From the NCBI RefSeq assembly GCF_014648995.1, contig NZ_BMSE01000002.1, positions 744,001 to 808,000 of the forward strand: a DNA stretch of 64,000 nt, in the 5' to 3' direction. The stretch is from Streptomyces massasporeus (GTDB lineage Bacteria > Actinomycetota > Actinomycetes > Streptomycetales > Streptomycetaceae). Positions 58,490 through 64,000 of the stretch are shown piece after piece. Both the position numbers and the translations under genes were made by a program. Position 1 is the first letter of the stretch. Every line of letters starts with the position of its first letter. The notes below the pieces were generated by a model that searched no databases, was not told the origin of the DNA, and saw nothing but the letters and a program-made list of their open reading frames with translations.

Positions 58490-59512
58490 ATGACCGACAC
58501 CCCCACCCTCCCCGCCGTCAGCCGCGAGTGGCACCTGGCGAGCCGTCCCGTCGGCTGGCCGAAGCCCGAGGACTTCGCCTTCGTCGAGGCGGAGGTCCCG
58601 CAGCCGGGTGAGGGGCAGGTCCTCGTCCGGAACAAGTACCTCTCCGTGGACCCGTACATGCGGGGCCGCATGAGCGATGCCAAGTCCTACGTCGCCCCGT
58701 TCGAGCTCGGCAAGGTCATGCAGGGCGGTGCCGTCGGCGAGGTCGTGGCCTCGAACGCCGAGGGGCTGTCCGTCGGGGACCACGTGCTGCACTTCTTCGG
58801 ATGGCGCGAGTACGCGGTCGTCGGCGCGAAGAACGCCGTCAAGGTGGACCCGGACGCCGCGCCGCTGTCGACGTACCTCGGCGTGCTGGGCATGACCGGC
58901 CTCACCGCCTACGCGGGTCTGCTGCGCACCGCCGCCTTCAAGGAGGGCGACACCGTCTTCGTGTCCGGCGCCGCCGGAGCCGTGGGCGGCCAGGTCGGGC
59001 AGATCGCCCGGCTGAAGGGCGCCTCGCGCGTCATCGGCTCCGCCGGGTCGGACGAGAAGGTGAAGCTCCTCACGGAGGAGTACGGCTTCGACGCCGCCTT
59101 CAACTACAAGGACGGGCCCGTCGCCGAGCAGCTGCGCGCCGCCGCCCCCGACGGCATCGACGTCTACTTCGACAACGTCGGCGGTGACCACCTGGAGGCG
59201 GCCATCGGCTCCCTCAACGAGGGCGGCCGGATCGCCGTCTGCGGCATGATCTCCGTCTACAACAACACCGAGCCCGCCCCGGGCCCGAAGAACCTCGCCC
59301 GCCTGATCGCAACCCGTGGCCGTATCGAGGGCTTCGTGGTCACCGACCACTACGACCTGCAGTCGCAGTTCGTGAAGGAGGTCGCCCCGTGGGTCGCCTC
59401 CGGCGAGCTGAGGTACCGCGAGACCGTCGTCGAGGGCATCGAGAACAACCTGGAGGCCTTCCTCGGCGTCCTGCGCGGCGCCAACACCGGGAAGATGATC
59501 GTCAAGCTCTGA
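58490..59512 (+). CDS. NADP-dependent oxidoreductase, zinc-less MDR (alkenal reductase type)
   Basis: A 340-residue enzyme of the leukotriene B4 dehydrogenase/curcumin-reductase-like branch. It has VDPYMRGRMSD, LGVLGMTGLTAYAGL and the NADP motif VFVSGAAGAVGGQVGQIA, with FDNVGGDHLEAAI. No zinc-binding cysteines are present. Such enzymes reduce quinones or alpha,beta-unsaturated carbonyls, a detoxification role. The ATG at 58490 follows GAGGTAAGG. Two MarR-type dyads in the promoter suggest control by the divergent regulator. Confidence 0.87.
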   Translation: MTDTPTLPAVSREWHLASRPVGWPKPEDFAFVEAEVPQPGEGQVLVRNKYLSVDPYMRGRMSDAKSYVAPFELGKVMQGGAVGEVVASNAEGLSVGDHVLHFFGWREYAVVGAKNAVKVDPDAAPLSTYLGVLGMTGLTAYAGLLRTAAFKEGDTVFVSGAAGAVGGQVGQIARLKGASRVIGSAGSDEKVKLLTEEYGFDAAFNYKDGPVAEQLRAAAPDGIDVYFDNVGGDHLEAAIGSLNEGGRIAVCGMISVYNNTEPAPGPKNLARLIATRGRIEGFVVTDHYDLQSQFVKEVAPWVASGELRYRETVVEGIENNLEAFLGVLRGANTGKMIVKL

Positions 59513-59608
59513 CGCCTTCCTTCAGGATTCCGGCATGCGGTAACTTGTTTCCGAATCCGTCCCGGCCCGGGCGCGAGCCGCGGCGGACGACCTAAGGAAC
59601 ACAACCGC

Positions 59609-60028
59609 ATGCCGATCCAGCAGTCCGACGTCCTGTACACCGCCGTCGCCACCGCAGAGAACGGGCGCGACGGCCGGGTCGCCACCGACGACGGCACGCT
59701 CGACGTCGTCGTCAACCCGCCGAAGGAGATGGGCGGGAGCGGCGCCGGCACCAACCCGGAGCAGCTCTTCGCCGCCGGGTACAGCGCATGCTTCCAGGGC
59801 GCTCTCGGTGTCGTCGCCCGTCAGGAGGGGGCCGACCTGACCGGTTCGACCGTGACCGCGAAGGTCGGCCTCGGCAAGAACGGGGACGGCTTCGGGATCA
59901 TCGTCGAGATCTCGGCCGACATCCCCAAGGTCGACCGGGGCACCGCGCGGTCGCTGATCGAGAAGGCGCACGAGGTCTGCCCGTACTCGAAGGCGACCCG
60001 CGGCAACATCACCGTGACGCTGGTCTGA
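59609..60028 (+). CDS. ohr: Organic hydroperoxide resistance protein
   Basis: A 139-residue Ohr/OsmC peroxidase. Both redox cysteines are present: Cys60 in GYSACFQGAL and Cys124 in AHEVCPYSKATRGN. MGGSGAGTNPEQLFAAGY is the Ohr signature. It reduces organic and lipid hydroperoxides with dihydrolipoyl thiols. The ATG at 59609 lies 96 bp after the oxidoreductase gene, so the two may share the MarR-controlled transcript. A 15-bp terminator hairpin follows. Confidence 0.93.
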   Translation: MPIQQSDVLYTAVATAENGRDGRVATDDGTLDVVVNPPKEMGGSGAGTNPEQLFAAGYSACFQGALGVVARQEGADLTGSTVTAKVGLGKNGDGFGIIVEISADIPKVDRGTARSLIEKAHEVCPYSKATRGNITVTLV

Positions 60029-60045
60029 CGCCAGTCGTTGCACAC

Positions 60046-60084
60046 GCGGAGGCCGCACCCTTGGACGTGGGGTGCGGCCTCCGC
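60046..60084. terminator. Two-way terminator after ohr, 15-bp stem
   Basis: GCGGAGGCCGCACCC (60046-60060) pairs exactly with 60070-60084 around a nine-base loop, 18 bases after the ohr stop. It separates ohr from the convergent serine hydrolase. Beyond it, GCTCAGGCCTCTC is present twice in 45 bp. Confidence 0.8.
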
Positions 60085-60159
60085 CCTTGCTCAGGCCTCT
60101 CTGCTGGTCCTGCTCCGGCTTCTTCGCCCGCGCTCAGGCCTCTCCGCCCGTGCCGGGCC

Positions 60160-61305
60160 TCAGAGGGCGAGCGCCGCCGCGTGCACCGCCCGCGCCAGCC
60201 GGTCGTTCTCCGGGGCCGCCCCGCCCGGGAAGGCGAACCGGCGGCGCGTGTAGCCGTAGGCGAGGCCGCTCCAGGGGTCCGCGAAGGCCTGGGAGCCGCC
60301 CGCGCCGCTGTGCCCGATCGTCCCGGCACCGAGGAACGGGTGCCACGTGTCAGCCGTCATCTGGAAGCCGAGCCCGAACGACTTGTGGGCCCGGGCCACC
60401 AGGTCGTAGCCGGCCGAGTGGAACTGGCCGAACTCCGCCACCGTGTCCGGCTTCAGCAGCGCCGGTTGCTCACCCACCTCGCTGATCGCCGCCGCGTACA
60501 TCCCCGCCAGGCCCCGCGCGGACGCCACCCCGCCCACCGATGCCGGGCCCTTGGCGCGGATCAGCGGCATGTTCGGGAGGGAGACGAGGTCGGTCGGCTC
60601 CGCCGCGTTGCGGTTGAACGCGATCGAGGCCAGCGCGTGCGGGCCCGTGGGGGCGGCGTCGAGGGCGGCCTGCTGCTCGGGCGTCGGATCCATCGGCTGG
60701 GTGGTGCGGAAACGCGGTTCCCCGGGCGCGGGCAGTCCCAGGTGGACGTCCAGTCCGTACGGAGTCCTGATGCGCTCCTGGTAGACGTCCTGGAGCGTGC
60801 GGCCCGTCGCGCGGCGTACGACCTCGCCGGCCAGGGCGCCGCCGACCAGCGCGTGATAGCCGAACGCCGTGCCCGGGCGCCAGAACGGCCGCTGGTCGGC
60901 GAGCCGCTCGGCGAGCTGGCGGTCGTCGGCCAGCTCCGCGAGCGAGAAGCCGGTGTCCGTGCCGACCACGCCCGCCCGGTGCGCCAGCAGATCCCGCAGG
61001 GTCAGGGCGCCCTTGCCCTCGGCCGCGAACTCCGGCCAGTAGTACGTCACCTTGCGGTCCAGTTCGAGCGTGCCGTCCTGGACGAGCAGAGCCACGACCA
61101 GGTAGGCGGCGCCCTTGGTGGACGAGAACACACCGTAGAGGGCGTCCGCGTCGGTCCCCGCCCACAGGTCGACGACCTTCCGGCCGTGGACGTAGGCGCA
61201 CAGCTGCCCCTCGTAGTCGGCTCGCTCCCCGGCGACGAACGCGGTGAACTCCTCGCGCACCGCCTCGAAGCCGTCCGCCACGGTGCCGTGGATCTCTTGC
61301 GTCAT
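60160..61305 (-). CDS. Serine hydrolase of the beta-lactamase/EstB class
   Basis: A 381-residue enzyme without signal peptide. The nucleophile is Ser61 in FSSTKG (SxxK, Lys64). Other parts are LRDLLAHRAGV, the YxN-like Tyr in TAFGYHALVG, and HSGAGGSQAF near the C-terminus in place of KTG. Class C-like esterases and peptidases share these features, so it is more likely an esterase or aminopeptidase than a true beta-lactamase. It overlaps the M14 gene by ATGA, suggesting a joint role in peptide or ester turnover. Confidence 0.85.
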   Translation of the reverse strand: MTQEIHGTVADGFEAVREEFTAFVAGERADYEGQLCAYVHGRKVVDLWAGTDADALYGVFSSTKGAAYLVVALLVQDGTLELDRKVTYYWPEFAAEGKGALTLRDLLAHRAGVVGTDTGFSLAELADDRQLAERLADQRPFWRPGTAFGYHALVGGALAGEVVRRATGRTLQDVYQERIRTPYGLDVHLGLPAPGEPRFRTTQPMDPTPEQQAALDAAPTGPHALASIAFNRNAAEPTDLVSLPNMPLIRAKGPASVGGVASARGLAGMYAAAISEVGEQPALLKPDTVAEFGQFHSAGYDLVARAHKSFGLGFQMTADTWHPFLGAGTIGHSGAGGSQAFADPWSGLAYGYTRRRFAFPGGAAPENDRLARAVHAAALAL

Positions 61306-63869
61306 CCGCTCTCCTTGACTGAAGCGCTGTGTGCCACTGTGAACAATGCCCTCGCCACCTGCGGGAATTCCCCCTTGGGGTGGTTCCGGAAGAGTGGTTC
61401 GGTGCCGAAGAGGACCGTGTTGCCCCCGCTGACGACCGAGGCCTGCCCGGCGGCAGCGGCGGGACCGCCGGTGCCGTCCCGCAGCGGCCGCCAGTGCCCG
61501 GAGACCAGCGGATTTCCGGTCGCGTACGACTGCTCCACGCGGACGCCGGGGCCCGGGTCGGTGAACCAGAGCGGGGCGTAGACGAAGCCGTGGTCCGGTG
61601 CGTCGCGCGTGATGCCGCCCGTGTTGGTCACCTTCACCACACCGTTCGCATCCGCGTTGCCCTCCACCGGCTTGACGGCCAGCCGGCCCGCCGCCGCGTT
61701 CAGGGCCGCCCCCGTGGCGCCCCGGCCGACCAGGCCGTGCCCGTCCAGGAAGGTGTCCAGGGCCTGCCGGGCGGGGGCGGTCAGGTCCGCGTGCTCCAGG
61801 CCGGCGGACACGAACAGCACGTCCGTGCCGGACCAGTCGAAGCCCGCGTTCAGGACGCCCGTCGAGACCGGTGTGACGTCGAAGTCCATCTCCCGCAGGG
61901 CGAACAGCTCACCCGGCGTGACGGCGGCGGCGACACGCAGGCGGTGCAGCGGTGCCGCTCCGGTCTGCCGCGTGCCCGAGAAGGAGACGTCGTGGTCGCG
62001 GGCGGCCGTGCGCGCCGCCCGGCGGGCCGACGCCGGGACGACCACGCTGCCGTCGTCCGCCCGCCGGACCGGGACGCCCTGCCGGAGCAGGGAGTTGAGG
62101 GCGGCGATCTCGCGCGGGTCGGTCAGGGCCAGCCGGAGGTTGCCGCGCGCGGGCACGTGGGCGACCGGCGCGGCCTCACCGATCGCGCGCAGCGGAGCAC
62201 CCCGCAGGCTGCCCGACGGCACCCGCTCGACCGTGGCGCCCCACAGACGGCCCAGGCTCCAGCCGGAGATGTCGTACATCACCGAGACCTTGCCGCTGAT
62301 GTCCCGGCCGTCGGCCAGCAGCACGTTCGCCATGCCGCGCTTGGGCTGGTGCATGTCGACGACGTACGAGCCCGTGGGGTAGGTCCGTCCGGCGAGCCGG
62401 AAGGGGCGGGTGGCGCGGGTGACCCGGACGTCGTTGGCGATGAGGTGGTCGACCAGACGGGCGGCGGCGGGCCCCGAGCGCCGGCTGCGGGCGTCGCCGG
62501 GCGGGATGACGTAGGCGCGCGGGAACCTGGTCGTGTAGACGTCCTCCGGGCCGATGCCGGGGACGCCGGGGACCGTCTGTGCCGACACCGGCACCTGCGC
62601 GGCGCCCGTCGCGCCGCGGCGGAAGACCTCGATCTGGTCGGTGATCAGGGTGCCGCGGTGCTCGCGGACATGGGCCAGGGTCGCGCCGATCGCCGCGCCC
62701 GCCACGGCCGTGTTGATCGCCGAGCGGCGGCGCAGCTCCGGGACGGGCAGCTCGTCGTACTCCTCGTTGTTCACCGCGAGCGGGATCTCCACCGTGTGGG
62801 CGGCCACCGTGCCGTGGAAGGCCGCGTACTGCGGGGTGAAGATCGGCGGCCAGTCGTCCCAGCCCTCCTCCTGGTCGCGGAACGGGATCTGGGCCGCCTC
62901 CACACCGTCCTTCGCCGGCGTGTAGCCGAGGGCGTTGACCGCGGACTCCATGCCGAGGGCGTTGGCGTAGGTGTTCTTCAGGAAGAGGTCGTACTCGTAG
63001 TTCTCGCCGTGCGGGGGAGTGGTGGGCTCGATGAGGGTGCCGTTGACGTAGCCGTGCAGGTCGAGCAGGACGGCCGGCTGCGTACCGAGTTCGATCTGCC
63101 GCATCGCCCGCGTCTCGGGCTGGGAGGCGGTGACGAAGTCCCGGTTCAGATCGAAACCGTTCGCGTTGGCGCGGGTCCCGGCGATCCGGCCGTCCGGGTT
63201 GGCCGTGATGTTGAAGTACAGGCGGCTGTGCGCGAGGAGGTCCCTGGTCTTCGTGTCCTTCGCCGTCGCGAGCCGCTCGATGGTCTTCAGGGAGGCGTCC
63301 GTGCCCTCCCACTCGTTGCCGTGGATGTTGTTGTTGACGAAGACCGGCGTCTTGTAGTCGCGCTTGATCTCCCGGGACGTGGCCGCCGCGGCGGGGGCGT
63401 CCCGGATCAGCTCGCGCATCCGCTCCTGGGCGCGGGCCTCCCGAGTGGTCTCCGGGGCGGTGACGGTGACGAGGTAGAGGCGGTGGCCGCCGGCCGAGCG
63501 GCCCGTGACCTCCACGCTCACCCGGTCGCCCAGACGCTGTAACGCGTTCAGTTTCGGCGCGATCGCGTGGTACGGCGTGAGACCCAGCTTCAGGGACGTG
63601 TCGCCGGGGTTCTCCCGATCGGGGGAGAGAACCAGGCGGCGGGGGTAGGCGCGGGTGGTGGTGCCGGTGGGGACGTCCTCGGTCAACGCGCGTCGCGTCG
63701 CGCTCGAGGGAGCCTGTGCCGCGTGGTCGTCCACGGCGGCGCCCTCACGGGTGACGGGCTTCGGGTCCGCGCCCGCGGCGCCGGGGGTGAGCAGGAGTGA
63801 ACCCGCCGTGGCCAGGGCCAGGGCGGTGATCAGTACAGGTCTCGCAGGAACGCTTCTCGTGGTGCGCAC
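61302..63869 (-). CDS. Secreted M14 zinc carboxypeptidase, TTA codon
   Basis: An 855-residue exported protein. The signal peptide ends near GAAGA (residue 34). The M14 site has His183 and Glu186 in NIHGNEWEG, His272 in LLDLHGYVNG and Glu361 in HTVEIPLAV. A long C-terminal part of some 450 residues resembles a glutamine-amidotransferase-like or beta domain with no assigned role. The GTG at 63869 follows GGAGGAGG. Leu110 is TTA (63540-63542), so synthesis may need bldA and be tied to development. It could process secreted proteins or cell-wall peptides. Confidence 0.87.
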   Translation of the reverse strand: MRTTRSVPARPVLITALALATAGSLLLTPGAAGADPKPVTREGAAVDDHAAQAPSSATRRALTEDVPTGTTTRAYPRRLVLSPDRENPGDTSLKLGLTPYHAIAPKLNALQRLGDRVSVEVTGRSAGGHRLYLVTVTAPETTREARAQERMRELIRDAPAAAATSREIKRDYKTPVFVNNNIHGNEWEGTDASLKTIERLATAKDTKTRDLLAHSRLYFNITANPDGRIAGTRANANGFDLNRDFVTASQPETRAMRQIELGTQPAVLLDLHGYVNGTLIEPTTPPHGENYEYDLFLKNTYANALGMESAVNALGYTPAKDGVEAAQIPFRDQEEGWDDWPPIFTPQYAAFHGTVAAHTVEIPLAVNNEEYDELPVPELRRRSAINTAVAGAAIGATLAHVREHRGTLITDQIEVFRRGATGAAQVPVSAQTVPGVPGIGPEDVYTTRFPRAYVIPPGDARSRRSGPAAARLVDHLIANDVRVTRATRPFRLAGRTYPTGSYVVDMHQPKRGMANVLLADGRDISGKVSVMYDISGWSLGRLWGATVERVPSGSLRGAPLRAIGEAAPVAHVPARGNLRLALTDPREIAALNSLLRQGVPVRRADDGSVVVPASARRAARTAARDHDVSFSGTRQTGAAPLHRLRVAAAVTPGELFALREMDFDVTPVSTGVLNAGFDWSGTDVLFVSAGLEHADLTAPARQALDTFLDGHGLVGRGATGAALNAAAGRLAVKPVEGNADANGVVKVTNTGGITRDAPDHGFVYAPLWFTDPGPGVRVEQSYATGNPLVSGHWRPLRDGTGGPAAAAGQASVVSGGNTVLFGTEPLFRNHPKGEFPQVARALFTVAHSASVKESG

Positions 63870-64000
63870 GCGTGCCTCCTCCGGGGCTTCCTGAGATCGG
63901 TACGGCGAGGTGTACCGCTTCGACTCAACGGCAACAAGGGCGCCTTGGTGTCACCGGAGCCCCGTACGGCCCTGTCGGGAGTGGCCGGGCCTGCCCGGAT
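63870..64000. other. Upstream region of the M14 gene to the window edge
   Basis: No gene is visible in these 131 bases. The minus strand has GGAGGAGG just before the GTG. TTGCCG at 63935-63940 is a possible -35 box, but no convincing -10 follows. The region ends at the window edge. Confidence 0.35.

Noticed and set aside
1..64000. tRNA or rRNA genes
   Set aside because: I looked for T-loop-like GTTCGA strings. Those found lie in coding sequence or in the operator motifs, without tRNA arms around them. No rRNA-like stretch was seen. A covariance-model search would be decisive.

Overview
The window is chromosomal DNA of a Streptomyces or very close relative. It has very high GC with G/C at third codon positions, many GTG and a few TTG starts, 4-bp start/stop overlaps, rare TTA codons, SCO2400-family and DUF3068/DUF2613 proteins, and short dispersed palindromes typical of Streptomyces intergenic DNA. 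All calls come from reading the sequence; no database search was run.

Layout. 0-2.5 kb: a malonate locus (matB start, matC, divergent FadR-type regulator with two matching palindromes). 2.6-6.1 kb: a MerR-PP2C fusion regulator divergent from an ATP-grasp enzyme, then an MFS exporter. 6.1-18.4 kb: a long minus-strand operon for a cell-envelope glycan. It holds a DUF3068 membrane protein, GT4 glycosyltransferase, methyltransferase, a 1390-residue AftD-type arabinofuranosyltransferase, a condensation/PapA-like acyltransferase, a second methyltransferase, a DMT transporter, a Trm112-like protein, an FkbM methyltransferase and an unknown protein. Divergent from it are DUF2613 and a PucR regulator whose gene has a TTA codon. 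19.7-21.7 kb: a TerD domain fused to a PD-(D/E)XK nuclease-like domain. 21.9-23.5 kb: an IclR regulator with an SMP-30 lactonase. 23.6-27.0 kb: an ImmA/IrrE peptidase, MAB_1171c-like membrane protein and FAD monooxygenase cassette.

27.3-36.3 kb: sugar ABC importer (binding protein plus two permeases), intracellular GH51 arabinofuranosidase, a secreted propeller protein and a secreted GH35 beta-galactosidase. 36.4-43.3 kb: mixed genes (Rrf2 regulator, DUF4360, alpha/beta hydrolase, a tnpB-only IS element, YciI, intradiol dioxygenase, PPOX, unknown). 43.5-45.9 kb: two secreted GH43 arabinanases. 45.9-56.5 kb: an aminotransferase with a long disordered tail, aldose 1-epimerase, the mmsB-mmsA-chvE monosaccharide importer, a U32-like protein, and a zinc alcohol dehydrogenase with an enolase-superfamily sugar-acid dehydratase. 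56.7-64 kb: SCO2400-family protein, MarR regulator with divergent NADP oxidoreductase, Ohr, a serine hydrolase and an M14 carboxypeptidase.

How the parts fit. Secreted GH43/GH35 enzymes release arabino- and galacto-saccharides, two ABC importers take them up, GH51 trims them inside, and the epimerase, lactonase, dehydrogenase and dehydratase would process the sugars. A 14-bp motif close to CCGAAATNYCGAAC recurs in the leaders or upstream DNA of six of these transcription units, including the iclR gene itself, so the scattered genes look like one regulon probably run by that IclR protein. The most novel-looking items are this regulon, the AftD glycan operon, the TerD-nuclease fusion, the MerR-PP2C fusion with its own 19-bp-spacer promoter, and the ImmA/IrrE cassette that lacks the usual helix-turn-helix partner.
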